Part shown: piece by piece, positions 29,440-42,500 of the stretch
Layout of the letters: each line of letters starts with the position of its first letter
How positions within the stretch are numbered: position 1 is the first letter of the stretch
DNA from: Auanema rhodensis
Taxonomy: Eukaryota; Nematoda; Chromadorea; Rhabditida; Rhabditidae
NCBI GenBank assembly: GCA_964057225.1
Contig: OZ059897.1
Location: 11,098,001 to 11,162,000 of the forward strand
Direction of reading: 5' to 3'
DNA length: 64,000 bases
Notes under the pieces: generated by a model
The model's input: only the letters and a program-made list of their open reading frames with translations
Told to the model about the DNA's origin: nothing
Database searches by the model: none
Translations under genes and position numbers: made by a program

Positions 29440-30440
29440 ATGTGTCTTCGGAAGGAGTAGATCGAGGAATTGATATCATATCAGGTAAAACACTTCGTAA
29501 TTCAAGTGGATATAGATGATTTAAAGAACGTGATATGATGTTCCCAGCTGGAGTGAGAACTTTAGCTGTACGAATGAATCCATCAGAACTACTTATAAGT
29601 TCTGTGATTCGACCAAATTTCCATTGACCACGAGGTAAGTTATCGTTATGTATAACTACAATTTCACCAATATTAGGTTTATTGGCATTTGCTGAAGGTT
29701 GTTTTCAGGAATGTTTGTATATATCACAAATATATATCAAATATTCTGTTTGAAATTTATCCCGAAACATCGTAGCTGCATCAGAAGTAAGTTGTAAAGT
29801 TTCTAATGCTTGTTCAATATTTTGTATTACAGGAATATCAATAGAATTATTATAAACTCGGGAACCACAATCATCCGGTAGAGAAAGAACAAGACCAGGC
29901 AAAATGAAATCGGCAGGACGAATAGGTACGTGATTTATATTCTTTGGATCCGGATGTGTTGAAGGCCTAGTGTTAATGATTGCTTCAATTTTGACAATTA
30001 AAATTAATAATTCATCAAATGTTAATTTATTTCTTTGTATTGCTTTTTTCATTGCATTTTTAGTAATTCCCACCATTCTTTCCCAAGAACCTCCATTCCA
30101 TGGAAACTTGGGTGTGTTAAAGAGCCAATTTATGTTATTTTTGGCTAGATGGACTACAATATCAGCTGGGGTGAAATTAAATTCAGCTGATTTTTGTATT
30201 GTCTCAATTAATTGAGCTCCGAGTATAAAATTACCCCCACAATCACTTCGCATTGTGGTTGGTAAACCTCGTCGGGCTATGAAACAAGTGAAAGCGTTCA
30301 TAAATGAAGTCGCTGTTTGGTTATAGACCATTTCAAGATGAATGGCACGTATGGTTAAGGAAGTAAAAAGACATACATAGACCTTATGTCCACTTTTAAG
30401 CATAATAGGTCTAAGTCGCAACTAGTGTTAAGAAATGGTT
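29440..30440 (-). pseudogene. BEL-B integrase
   Basis: The main frame 30421-29705 has GHKVYVCLF, AIHLEMV, ARRGLPTTMRSDCGGNF (second Asp), FPWNGGSWERMVGITK and VKIEAIINTRP (Glu), then LPIRPADFILPG. The first Asp (SCDL) lies just upstream in a shifted frame. The C-terminal part (29700-29440), with INLI..KIV.HNDNLPRGQW-type sequence, is out of frame. Typical BEL/Pao integrase, inactivated mainly by frameshifts. Confidence 0.8.
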
Positions 30441-31092
30441 TAGTTGATATCACTCTATCTTTGGGCAATGAAGACATATCAGGAGTACCATATGGTAGGG
30501 ATTGATATGTATTGCATAAATGACATGGTCTGACGAAGATAAGTTATCAAAAAGTCTTTTCCTTGATGAAAAGATGCTCGATGGGCGTCCATAATTATGT
30601 GTTGAGTGAATAATGAGTTGCGAGGAAGAAAAATGGGGTTTTTGTATCATAGGATAGTAAAGAATTTTGTAATCGGCTTCTTACTCGAATTATCTCGTTA
30701 TCATCATGGTAGAAATGATAACCAGGATATTATCGTCGTAAATCATCAATAATGAGATGATCTTGAGCTTGTCAAATTAAAATAGTACGTATTATCTTCA
30801 AATCAGTTGTTAAAACGGGGTATGATGTTGATATTTTTGAAATATTCCGTAAATTATGTTCATTTCAATTTTTAAATGTTTTTGTATGCCATATTTTTAT
30901 AATTTTAGCCAAACGGGCTAGCAAACGTAAAGTTGCAAAATGACCGTTATGATAAGCTAGGTTATGTTCCAAAGGTACAGATATAGCTTGAGCTATAAGT
31001 AATGATACAGGTGTAACATGCATCACTTGCAAGGAACCATATGGTGTTAAAGCTTGAACGGTTCTGTTAAGAATCCACTGTGGTCCAAGAAG
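30441..31092 (-). pseudogene. BEL-B linker and integrase zinc region, degraded
   Basis: Fragments in several frames, for example SLPYGTPDMSSLP-like sequence near 30490, precede the integrase core. Frames change often. It connects the RNase H part to integrase in the expected order. Confidence 0.5.
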
Positions 31093-31476
31093 TCACATAG
31101 ATTCCTGAAGTTGATATTTATTGGCTCCTCGTAAACCAATGTCAGCCGGATTATAATCCGTAGTAACATGGTAAAATTGAACATTAATCGAATGTTCTTC
31201 TAATACACGGGTCATATGTTGTACATTTTGAACTTGTTTTGCTATGAAGTCAGGTAATTGCTTATTTGTTAAAATCCATGATAACGCAATGCTGCTATCA
31301 CTTACAATATTCAGTTTTTTACATGGTAATTCCATTAATATTGTGTGAGAAAGTTTCATAGCTAATCGAATAGCTAAGAGTTCCATGCGTGGAATTGTAA
31401 TTGGTGTTTTAGGAGATAAGCGGCTTCTACCTGCTAGAACAGAACTCATTTTTTGTTTGTCTGTATGTAAGCACAC
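31093..31476 (-). pseudogene. BEL-B RNase H domain
   Basis: Encodes LAGRSRLSPKTPITIPRMEL (Glu), KLNIVSDSSIALSWI (Asp) and YNPADIGLRG (Asp), the BEL-type RNase H. The first Asp (FADASS) lies in the preceding sequence (31477-31564), one frame away across an A-run. Continuous with the integrase to its left. Confidence 0.75.
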
Positions 31477-31564
31477 ACAGCTAACGCTGTTGAACTAGCG
31501 TCAGCAAAGACCCATAGTGTACCTTTTTCAATAGATGGTGATAGTACACGAGGTACAGTAACCT
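31413..31564 (-). repeat. left arm of a BEL inverted repeat
   Basis: About 150 bp matching 31979-32130 in reverse, apparently without or with very few differences, over the RT/RNase H junction. The arms are 414 bp apart. Confidence 0.85.
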
Positions 31565-31588
31565 GATAAGATAGATGAAGCTCAACAA

Positions 31589-32130
31589 AAATATTCACTT
31601 ACACAGCAGTTATTCCAAAATATTTAAATTCATGTTTGTGAATTTGCACCAAATAAATCAGAAGCTCTTCAGCAACTCAATAAAAAAGATATTAGCTCTG
31701 ATTGCCCACTAAAAATTATTGGAGTACCTTATAATGCTCCAACTGATTCACTTTCAATTCAATTTAATATACCGGAACTCTCTACAGTAAGCAAACGAAA
31801 CGCATTACAACAATTACATTCGGTTTATAATCCGTTGGGTATAACAAGTCCACTAATTGAACCCTTAAAGATTATTCTTCGAGAGATCTTTGCGCTTAAA
31901 ATAGAATGGGATGATACTATATCTTCAGAATTATCAGCCTCTTGGACATCAATAATTAATGAAATTAATTATGCTAAGGTTACTGTACCTCGTGTACTAT
32001 CACCATCTATTGAAAAAGGTACACTATGGGTCTTTGCTGACGCTAGTTCAACAGCGTTAGCTGTGTGTGCTTACATACAGACAAACAAAAAATGAGTTCT
32101 GTTCTAGCAGGTAGAAGCCGCTTATCTCCT
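31589..32130 (+). pseudogene. BEL-B reverse transcriptase C-terminus to RNase H, plus strand
   Basis: Encodes SVYNPLGITSPLIEPLK, then IEWDD, VPRVL and LWVFADASSTALAV, the connection between RT and RNase H of BEL/Pao, ending at a stop at 32093. After the A-run, SSVLAGRSRLSP continues in another frame. Sequence is lost at 32130, where the satellite begins. It points away from the BEL-B fragment on its left. Confidence 0.8.
31979..32130 (+). repeat. right arm of a BEL inverted repeat
   Basis: Partner of 31413-31564. Both arms contain the same frame-breaking A-run before MSSVLAG, so the break predates the duplication. Confidence 0.85.
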
Positions 32131-35100
32131 TTCCAACTCAGAAATTCTCTGGTTAAACTGAGATACTACCTCTAACTCGGGTGATTCAACGGAAGCTATT
32201 CAGGAAAGTTATGAACTGTTCTAGCCTATCGCCGTATATGTGATCAGTGTACAAACCTATACAAAGCTATATCAGGTTAAAGTATAATATAAAAGATGCT
32301 TCATATTTATATTCAAGTTCATTTTACTGAGGCATATAAAGTGTTATGTAATCATACTAAGACAGACAGTTTTCAATGTTGCACAATCGTGGTGTGCTTC
32401 TCAAAATGTATTCACAACTCAGAAATTCTCTGGTAAAACTGAGATACTACCTCTAACTCGGGTAATTCAACGGAATGTTTAGGAAAGTTATGAACTGTTC
32501 TAGCCTATCGCCGTATAAGTGATCAGTATACAAACCTATTTATAGCTATATCAGGTTAAAGTATAATATAAAAGACGCTTCATATTTATATTCAAATTCA
32601 TTTTACTTAGGCATATAAAGTGTTATGTAATCATACTAAGACAGACAGTTTTCAATGTTGCACAATCGTGGTGTTCTTTTCAAAATGTATTTATAACTCA
32701 GAAGGTTTTTGCTTAGATTGAGATACTACCTCTAACTCGGGTGATTCAACGGAATCTATTTAGGAAAGTTATGAACTGTTCTAGCCTATCGGCGTATGAG
32801 TGATCAGTATACTAACCTATACAAAGCTATATCAGGTTAAAGTATAATATAAAAGACGCTTCATATTTATATTCAAATTCATTTTACTGAGGCATATAAA
32901 GTGTTATGTAATCATACTAAGACAGACAGTTTTCAATGTTGCACAATCGTGGTGTTCTTTTCAAAATGTATTCACAACTCAGAAGTTCTTTGGTTAGATT
33001 GAGATACTATCTCTAATTCGGGTAATTCAACGGAATGTTAAGGAAAGTTATGAACTGTTCTAGCCTATCGCCGTATAAGTGATCAGTATACAAACCCATA
33101 CAAAGCTACATCAGGTTAAAGTATAATATAAAAGACGCTTCATTATTATATTCAAATTCATTTTACTTATTCATATATAGAGTTATGAAATTATACTAAG
33201 ACAGACAGTTTTCAATGTTGGACAATCGTGGTGTGGTTTTCAAAATATATTTCCAAGTCAGAAATTCTCTGGTTAAACTGAGATACTACCTCTAACTCGG
33301 GTGATTCAACAAAATCTTTTTAGAAAAGTTATGAACTGTTCTAGCCTATCGGCGTATAAGTGATCAGTATACTAACCTATACAAAGCTATATCAGGTTAA
33401 AGTATAATATAAAAGACGCTTCATATTTATATTCAAATTCATTTTACTGAGGCATATAAAGTGTTATGTAATCATACTAAGACAGACAGTTTTCAATGTT
33501 GCACAATCGTGGTGTTCTTTTCAAAATGTATTTACAACTCAGAAGTTCTTTGGTTAGATTGAGATACTATCTCTAATTCGGGTAATTCAACGGAATGTTA
33601 AGGAAAGTTATGAACTGTTCTAGCCTATCGCCGTATAAGTGATCAGTATACAAACCCATACAAAGCTACATCAGGTTAAAGTATAATATAAAAGACGCTT
33701 CATTATTATATTCAAATTCATTTTACTTATTCATATATAGAGTTATGAAATTATACTAAGACAGACAGTTTTCAATGTTGGACAATCGTGGTGTGGTTTT
33801 CAAAATATATTTCCAAGTCAGAAATTCTCTGGTTAAACTGAGATACTACCTCTAACTCGGGTGATTCAACAGAATCTTTTTAGGGAAGTTATGAACTGTT
33901 CTAGCCTACCGCCGTATATGTGATCAGTATACAAACCTATACAAAGCTATATCAGGTTAAAGTATAATATAAAAGACGCTTCATTATTATATTCAAATTC
34001 ATTTTACTTAGGCATATATAGTGTTGTGAAATCATACCAAAACAGACAGTTTTCAATGTTGCACAATCGTGGTGTGCTTTTCAAAATGTATTTATAACTC
34101 AGAAGGTTTTTGCTTAGATTGAGATACTACCTCTAACTCGGGTGATTCAACGGAATCTATTTAGGAAAGTTATGAACTGTTCTAGCCTATCGGCGTATAA
34201 GTGATCAGTATACTAACCTATACAAAGCTATATCAGGTTGAAGTATAATATAAAAGACGCTTCATATTTATATTCAAATTCATTTTACTGAGGCATATGA
34301 AGTGTTATGTAATCATACTAAGACAGACAGTTTTCAATGTTGCACAATCGTGGTGTTCTTTTCAAAATGTATTTACAACTCAGAAGTTCTTTGGTTAGAT
34401 TGAGATACTATCTCTAATTCGGGTAATTCAACGGAATGTTAAGGAAAGTTATGAACTGTTCTAGCCTATCGCCGTATAAGTGATCAGTATACAAACCCAT
34501 ACAAAGCTACATCAGGTTAAAGTATAATATAAAAGACGCTTCATTATTATATTCAAATTCATTTTACTTATTCATATATAGAGTTATGAAATTATACTAA
34601 GACAGACAGTTTTCAATGTTGGACAATCGTGGTGTGGTTTTCAAAATATATTTCCAAGTCAGAAATTCTCTGGTTAAACTGAGATACTACCTCTAACTCG
34701 GGTGATTCAACAAAATCTTTTTAGGAAAGTTATGAACTGTTCTAGCCTATCGGCGTATAAGTGATCAGTATACTAACCTATACAAAGCTATATCAGGTTA
34801 AAGTATAATATAAAAGACGCTTCATATTTATATTCAAATTCATTTTACTGAGGCATATAAAGTGTTATGTAATCATACTAAGACAGACAGTTTTCAATGT
34901 TGCACAATCGTGGTGTTCTTTTCAAAATGTATTTACAACTCAGAAGTTCTTTGGTTAGATTGAGATACTATCTCTAATTCGGGTAATTCAACGAAATGTT
35001 AAGGAAAGTTATGAACTGTTCTAGCCTATCGCCGTATAAGTGATCAGTATACAAACCCATACAAAGCTACATCAGGTTAAAGTATAATATAAAAGACGCT

Positions 35101-37520
35101 TCATTATTATATTCAAATTCATTTTACTTATTCATATATAGAGTTATGAAATTATACTAAGACAGACAGTTTTCAATGTTGGACAATCGTGGTGTGGTTT
35201 TCAAAATATATTTCCAAGTCAGAAATTCTCTGGTTAAACTGAGATACTACCTCTAACTCGGGTGATTCAACAGAATCTTTTTAGGAAAGTTATGAACTGT
35301 TCTAGCCTACCGCCGTATATGTGATCAGTATACAAACCTATACAAAGCTATATCAGGTTAAAGTATAATATAAAAGACGCTTCATTATTATATTCAAATT
35401 CATTTTACTTAGGCATATATAGTGTTGTGAAATCATACCAAAACAGACAGTTTTCAATGTTGCACAATCGTGGTGTGCTTTTCAAAATGTATTTATAACT
35501 CAGAAGGTTTTTGCTTAGATTGAGATACTACCTCTAACTCGGGTGATTCAACGGAATCTATTTAGGAAAGTTATGAACTGTTCTAGCCTATCGGCGTATA
35601 AGTGATCAGTATACTAACCTATACAAAGCTATATCAGGTTGAAGTATAATATAAAAGACGCTTCATATTTATATTCAAATTCATTTTACTGAGGCATATG
35701 AAGTGTTATGTAATCATACTAAGACAGACAGTTTTCAATGTTGCACAATCGTGGTGTTCTTTTCAAAATGTATTTACAACTCAGAAGTTCTTTGGTTAGA
35801 TTGAGATACTATCTCTAATTCGGGTAATTCAACGGAATGTTAAGGAAAGTTATGAACTGTTCTAGCCTATCGCCGTATAAGTGATCAGTATACAAACCCA
35901 TACAAAGCTACATCAGGTTAAAGTATAATATAAAAGACGCTTCATTATTATATTCAAATTCATTTTACTTATTCATATATAGAGTTATGAAATTATACTA
36001 AGACAGACAGTTTTCAATGTTGGACAATCGTGGTGTGGTTTTCAAAATATATTTCCAAGTCAGAAATTCTCTGGTTAAACTGAGATACTACCTCTAACTC
36101 GGGTGATTCAACAAAATCTTTTTAGGAAAGTTATGAACTGTTCTAGCCTATCGGCGTATAAGTGATCAGTATACTAACCTATACAAAGCTATATCAGGTT
36201 AAAGTATAATATAAAAGACGCTTCATATTTATATTCAAATTCATTTTACTGAGGCATATAAAGTGTTATGTAATCATACTAAGACAGACAGTTTTCAATG
36301 TTGCACAATCGTGGTGTTCTTTTCAAAATGTATTTACAACTCAGAAGTTCTTTGGTTAGATTGAGATACTATCTCTAATTCGGGTAATTCAACGAAATGT
36401 TAAAGAAAGTTATGAACTGTTCTAGCCTATCGCCGTATAAGTGATCAGTATACAAACCCATACAAAGCTACATCAGGTTAAAGTATAATATAAAAGACGC
36501 TTCATTATTATATTCAAATTCATTTTACTTATTCATATATAGAGTTATGAAATTATACTAAGACAGACAGTTTTCAATGTTGGACAATCGTGGTGTGGTT
36601 TTCAAAATATATTTCCAAGTCAGAAATTCTCTGGTTAAACTGAGATACTACCTCTAACTCGGGTGATTCAACAGAATCTTTTTAGGAAAGTTATGAACTG
36701 TTCTAGCCTACCGCCGTATATGTGATCAGTATACAAACCTATACAAAGCTATATCAGGTTAAAGTATAATATAAAAGACGCTTCATTATTATATTCAAAT
36801 TCATTTTACTTAGGCATATATAGTGTTGTGAAATCATACCAAAACAGACAGTTTTCAATGTTGGACAATCGTGGTGTGGTTTTCAAAATATATTTCCAAG
36901 TCAGAAATTCTCTGGTTAAACTGAGATACTACCTCTAACTCGGGTGATTCAACAGAATCTTTTTAGGAAAGTTATGAACTGTTCTAGCCTACCGCCGTAT
37001 ATGTGATCAGTATACAAACCTATACAAAGCTATATCAGGTTAAAGTATAATATAAAAGACGCTTCATTATTATATTCAAATTCATTTTACTTAGGCATAT
37101 ATAGTGTTGTGAAATCATACCAAAACAGACAGTTTTCAATGTTGCACAATCGTGGTGTGCTTTTCAAAATGTATTTATAACTCAGAAGGTTTTTGCTTAG
37201 ATTGAGATACTACCTCTAACTCGGGTGATTCAACGGAATCTATTTAGGAAAGTTATGAACTGTTCTAGCCTATCGGCGTATAAGTGATCAGTATACTAAC
37301 CCATACAAAGCTATATCAGGTTAAAGTATAATATAAAAGACGCTTCATATTTATATTCAAATTCATTTTACTGAGGCATATAAAGTGTTATGTAATCATA
37401 CTAAGACAGACAGTTTTCAAGATTGCACAATCGTGGTGTTCTTTTCAAAATGTATATACAACTCAGAAGTTCTTTGGTTAGATTGAGATACTACCTCTAA
37501 TTTGGGTAATTCAACGGAAT
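32131..37520 (+). repeat. 280-bp satellite array, left, plus orientation
   Basis: About 20 monomers alternating 279 and 281 bp. Each contains AGATACTACCTCTAACTCGG, TATGAACTGTTCTAGCCTA, a CTGATCA-type palindrome and AGTATAATATAAAAGACGC. Three monomer types follow the order B-C-A-C-A with a 1401-bp higher-order period (B monomers at 32721, 34122, 35523 and 37205). No conserved open frame. It begins abruptly in BEL RNase H. Confidence 0.95.
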
Positions 37521-37770
37521 CAAATAATTCTTATATTGTACAAATAATTCTTATATTGTATTTTCTTGTTATCTGATAATGAATCCTTTTCTCTTTAAGT
37601 ATTTGTTTTAATAAGGAAATCGGGGCGTTCGGGTCTGCCTACCTAAGGAACAAGGTAGAAGTACATATATCTTCCGACCATGAAAAGACGGGAAGAAACA
37701 ATATGTAACGTCACACCTAATAAGTATCGATTTGCTCAAAAAGATACCCTAAAACATTGTGTGAGAAAAT
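37521..37770. other. mixed junk between satellite and MULE fragment
   Basis: A 20-bp direct duplication (CAAATAATTCTTATATTGTA twice, 37523-37562) is followed by sequence like the BEL-B env 3' flank at 11823-11870 (TTATCTGATAATGAATCC). The rest (37620-37770) is less AT-rich and unassigned. Confidence 0.5.
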
Positions 37771-37986
37771 TCAAAAACACAGTAAAACCGAAGTGTATGA
37801 TTTGAATGCTTGTTCTCCATCGTGTAGTAAACAAGGAACAACTTTTTCGAGAGCATGCTTTACAAATAAGTTCTTCAAGAAGTTCGAGAATTCAATATGA
37901 TTCTTCAACGTTTTTTCTGTGTGAATCATTATTCCTAGAATAACGCTACAATTTTTATCAGATTTCACATTTTTAAAGTATACTCT
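37771..37986 (-). pseudogene. MULE-like transposase fragment, third copy
   Basis: A 65-residue minus frame with GIMIHTEKTLKNHIEF and CLLHDGEQAFK, matching the DGE exon at 7715-7876 in pattern (same spacing between the IH and DGE motifs). It is cut at 37986 by the end of a Tc3-like element. Confidence 0.55.
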
Positions 37987-38287
37987 GGTGCAAAATAATG
38001 TAACATTTTTTCAATTACTTTTTTTTCGAAAATTTATTTTTATGAATTGTTTCTTTGCTCATGGTTTTGAAGTTTATTTTAATAAGAAGTATTTATTTAA
38101 AAAAAAAGGCTAAAAAGAAATGAGTATAAATGAGAAAATTGAGAAAAAATATTTTTGTGATTTTTTAGTAGATAGCATGAAGAATTTAAAACAAATTTTT
38201 TTCATGTTCAAAAGGAAGTGGGTCCTCCAAGTTTCAGAAGAACTTCGGACATACGTTTTGGCATGCTGTCTATTAAGTTAGAACAAG
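37987..38287 (-). mobile_element. Tc3-like transposon end, truncated
   Basis: Begins TGGTGCAAAATAATGTAAC and follows the left part of the element at 23357 closely for about 300 bp (for example GAACTTCGGACATACG), then stops at about 38287. It contains only the 3' tail of the transposase region. Confidence 0.8.
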
Positions 38288-38289
38288 CT

Positions 38290-39203
38290 GAGCAATGCTG
38301 CTGAGCACATGAATGTAAAGAAGTGAAAACTATTTTTTATACTTCTAATGGCAGTATCATCATTACCAGCCTGCTCACTAAACCATTCATTGCTACATCA
38401 TTAAGAGCTCCACTTTTAGACAATAATGATCGTTCATTCATTAAAAGAAACAATATAACTTTAGCTAATCCAATGATTGATGGTCAGGCATTTGAACCAG
38501 ATATTCTAATTGGATTAGATCGCTATAAGTTATTCGTTCATATGAATTCTGAACTTGAGTTACCTTCTACATTAAGAATGCAGAATACCAGTTTCGGTTA
38601 TACCTTGTATGGGGAAATACCATATCAAAATCATTCTGTTACGTTAATAACAATTAATGATAAACCTTTACAACATAATGATATGCTTCGATACATATTT
38701 GAAATTGATAGCTTAGGAATTAATACTTCTGAAGCTGGAATTGACACAACTATTGATTATTACGAAGATTATTCAAAACAGTTGACACTAACCAACCATT
38801 GTATTGAAGCACCTTTACCATTAAAAACAAATTCACATCAATTACCAGATAATAAAGGTTCAGCGTTTTATTGATTTTTGGCATCGTTTAAAACTTTGAA
38901 AGCAAATCCTTCGAAATTGGAAATGAACAGGAAAATTATTGACGAATATATCGACAACGATATCATTGAAGGAGTTCCCTTTGAAACTTCCAACAATACT
39001 CATAATTCTGATTTTATATGTCAATACATTCTACATCGTATAGAATACAAACAAGCCGAATACACCTTTACAAGTTGTATTCAATGCTTCAGCTAAAACT
39101 AAAGTAAATTATCCTTTAACGACAAACTATATACGGGGAAAAGTTTTGTAAACAATATTTTCAACATTCTAATTGCTTCAAGAATAAAACCAATCATTAT
39201 TAA
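38290..39203 (+). pseudogene. BEL protease-like region and RT N-terminus
   Basis: The plus frame (to 38874) includes FEPDILIGLDRYKLF, typical of the BEL/Pao retropepsin-type (DUF1758) domain, and NTSFGYTLYGEIP. After a stop it continues with the RT lead-in (KLEMNRKIIDEYIDNDIIE) and, after a frameshift near 39080, VVFNASAKTK and the early RT strand, ending where the inverted repeat starts. It is the upstream part of a BEL pol whose downstream end may be at 31589-32130. Confidence 0.7.
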
Positions 39204-39521
39204 GGTTACTAGAATATTATCTACATATAATGTATTTAATATTTCATCTGATAAGTCAGTATTCAAAAAGCTTAAATACCAATTTACACTCATGTTTAGT
39301 ATGCTAGGTGAGGCAGTCAATCCAAATGGTATGCGTTTGAATCGAAAAACCTTAGTAATACTTGAGTTACAACTTCCTTGAGGATCCTTTACCCAAAAAA
39401 AACGGCAAAGATCCCGATGTTGCTTCTGTAAGCCTACTTGTGAAAAGGCTGATTGAATATCACAAGTAATAATGATTGGTTTTATTCTTGAAGCAATTAG
39501 AATGTTGAAAATATTGTTTAC
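39149..39521. repeat. short inverted repeat flanking the RT palm fragment
   Basis: About 55 bp (GTAAACAATATTTTCAACAT onward to AATCATTATTA) at 39149-39203 recurs inverted at 39466-39521. The loop (39204-39465) is RT sequence on the minus strand. Confidence 0.85.
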
Positions 39522-39524
39522 AGG
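39204..39524 (-). pseudogene. BEL reverse transcriptase palm fragment
   Basis: The minus strand encodes TCDIQSAFSQVGL (first catalytic Asp), RDLCRFFW, FKRIPFGLTASP and TLYVDNILVT. The usual YVDD box is YVDN here. It is clear BEL/Pao RT. It lies opposite in strand to the protease/RT lead-in next to it and is joined upstream directly to satellite. Confidence 0.8.
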
Positions 39525-42500
39525 CCTAAATAAAATGAATTTGAATATAATAATGAAGCGTCTTTTATAATATACTTTAACCTGATATAGCTTTGTATAG
39601 GTTTGTACACTGATCACATATACGGCGATAGGCTAGAACAGTTCATAACTTTCCTAAAAAGATTTTGTTGAATCACCCGAGTTAGAGGTAGTATCTCAGT
39701 TTAACCAGAGAATTTCTGACTTGGAAATATATTTTGAAAACCACACCACAATTGTCCAACATTGAAAACTGTCTGTCTTAGTATAATTTCATAACTCTAT
39801 ATATGAATAAGTAAAATGAATTTGAATATAATAATGAAGCGTCTTTTATATTATACTTTAACCTGATGTAGCTTTGTATGGGTTTGTATACTGATCACTT
39901 ATACGGCGATAGGCTAGAACAGTTCATAACTTTCCTAAACATTCCGTTGAATTACCCGAATTAGAGATAGTATCTCAATCTAACCAAAGAACTTCTGAGT
40001 TGTAAATACATTTTGAAAAGAACACCACGATTGTGCAACATTGAAAACTGTCTGTCTTAGTATGATTACATAACACTTTATATGCCTCAGTAAAATGAAC
40101 TTGAATATAAATATGAAGCATCTTTTATATTATACTTTAACCTGATATAGCTATAAATAGGTTTGTATACTGATCACATATACGGCGATAGGCTAGAACA
40201 GTTCATAACTTTCCTGAATAGCTTCCGTTGAATCACCCGAGTTAGAGGTAGTATCTCAGTTTAACCAGAGAATTTCTGAGTTGGAAATATATTTTGAAAA
40301 CCACACCACGATTGTGCATTCTTGAAAACTGTCTGTTTTAGTATGATTTCATAACACTATATATGCATGAATAAAATGAATTTGAATACAATAATGAAGC
40401 GTCTTTTATATCATACTTTAACCTGATATAGCTTTGTATAGGTTTGTACACTGATCACATATATGGCGATAGGCTAGAACAGTTCATAACTTTCCTAAAT
40501 AGATTCTGTTGAATCACCCGAGTTAGAGGTAGTATCTCAGTTTCTGACTTGGAAATATATTTTGAAAACCACACCACAATTGTGCATTCTTGAAAACTGT
40601 CTGTTTTAGTATGATTTCATAACACTATATATGCCTAAATAAAATGAATTTGAATATAATAATGAAGCGTCTTTTATAATATACTTTAACCTGATATAGC
40701 TTTGTATAGGTTTGTACACTGATCACATATACGGCGATAGGCTAGAACAACTCATAACTTTCCTAAAAAGATTTTGTTGAATCACCCGAGTTAGAGGTAG
40801 TATCTCAGTTTAACCAGAGAATTTCTGACTTGGAAATATATTTTGAAAACCACACCACAATTGTCCAACATTGAAAACTGTCTGTCTTAGTATAATTTCA
40901 TAACTCTATATATGAATAAGTAAAATGAATTTGAATATAATACTGAAGCGTCTTTTATATTATACTTTAACCTGATGTAGCTTTGTATGGGTTTGTATAC
41001 TGATCACTTATACGGCGATAGGCTAGAACAGTTCATAACTTTCCTAAACATTCCGTTGAATTACCCGAATTAGAGATAGTATCTCAATCTAACCAAAGAA
41101 CTTCTGAGTTGTAAATACATTTTGAAAAGAACACCACGATTGTGCAACATTGAAAACTGTCTGTTTCAGTATGATTTCATAACTATATATATGAATAAGT
41201 AAAATGAATTTGAATATAATAATGAAGCGACTTTTATATTATACTTTAACCTGATATAGCTTTGTATAGGTTTGTACACTGATCACATATATGGCGATAG
41301 GCTAGAACAGTTCATAACTTTCCTAAATAGATTCTGTTGAATCACCCGAGTTAGAGGTAGTATCTCAGTTTCTGAGTTGTAAATACATTTTGAAAAGAAC
41401 ACCACGATTGTGCAACATTGAAAACTGTCTGTCTTAGTATGATTACATAACACTTTATATGCCTCAGTAAAATAAACTTGAATATAAATATGAAGCATCT
41501 TTTATATTATACTTTAACCTGATATAGCTATAAATAGGTTTGTATACTGATCACATATACGGCGATAGGCTAGAACAGTTCATAACTTTCCTGAATAGCT
41601 TCCGTTGAATCACCCGAGTTAGAGGTAGTATCTCAGTTTAACCAGAGAATTTCTGAGTTGGAAATATATTTTGAAAACCACACCACGATTGTGCATTCTT
41701 GAAAACTGTCTGTTTTAGTATGATTTCATAACACTATATATGCATGAATAAAATGAATTTGAATACAATAATGAAGCGTCTTTTATATCATACTTTAACC
41801 TGATATAGCTTTGTATAGGTTTGTACACTGATCACATATACGGCGATAGGCTAGAACAACTCATAACTTTCCTGAATAGCTTCCGTTGAATCACCCGAGT
41901 TAGAGGTAGTATCTCAGTTTAACCAGAGAATTTCTGAAATGGAAATATATTTTAAAAACCACACCACGATTGTGCAACATTGAAAACTGTCTGTTTTAGT
42001 ATGATTTCATAACTATATATATGAATAAGTAAAATGAATTTGAATATAATAATGAAGCGTCTTTTATATTATACTTTAACCTGATATAGCTTTGTATGGG
42101 TTTGTATACTGATCACTTATACGGCGATAGGCTAGAACAGTTCATAACTTTTCTAAACATTCCGTTGAATTACGCGAATTAGAGGTAGTATCTCAATCTA
42201 ACCAAAGAACTTCTGTGTTGTAAATACATTTTGAAAAGAACACCACGATTGTGCAACATTGAAAACTTTCTGTTTTAGTATGATTTCATAACACTATATA
42301 TGCCTAAGTAAAATGAAATTGAATATAATAGTGAAGCGTCTTTTAAATTATACTTTAACCTGATATAGCTTTGTATAGGTTTGTACACTGATCACATATA
42401 CGGCGATAGGCTAAAACAGTTCATAACTTTCCTGAATAGCTTCCGTTGAATCACCGGAGTTAGAGGTAGTATCTCAGTTTAACCAGAGAATTTCTGAGTT

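Noticed and set aside
32131..37520. CENP-B box in the satellite (TTCCGTTGAATCACCCG area)
   Set aside because: The match to the box consensus fails at several core positions, and I would not expect the mammalian motif here.
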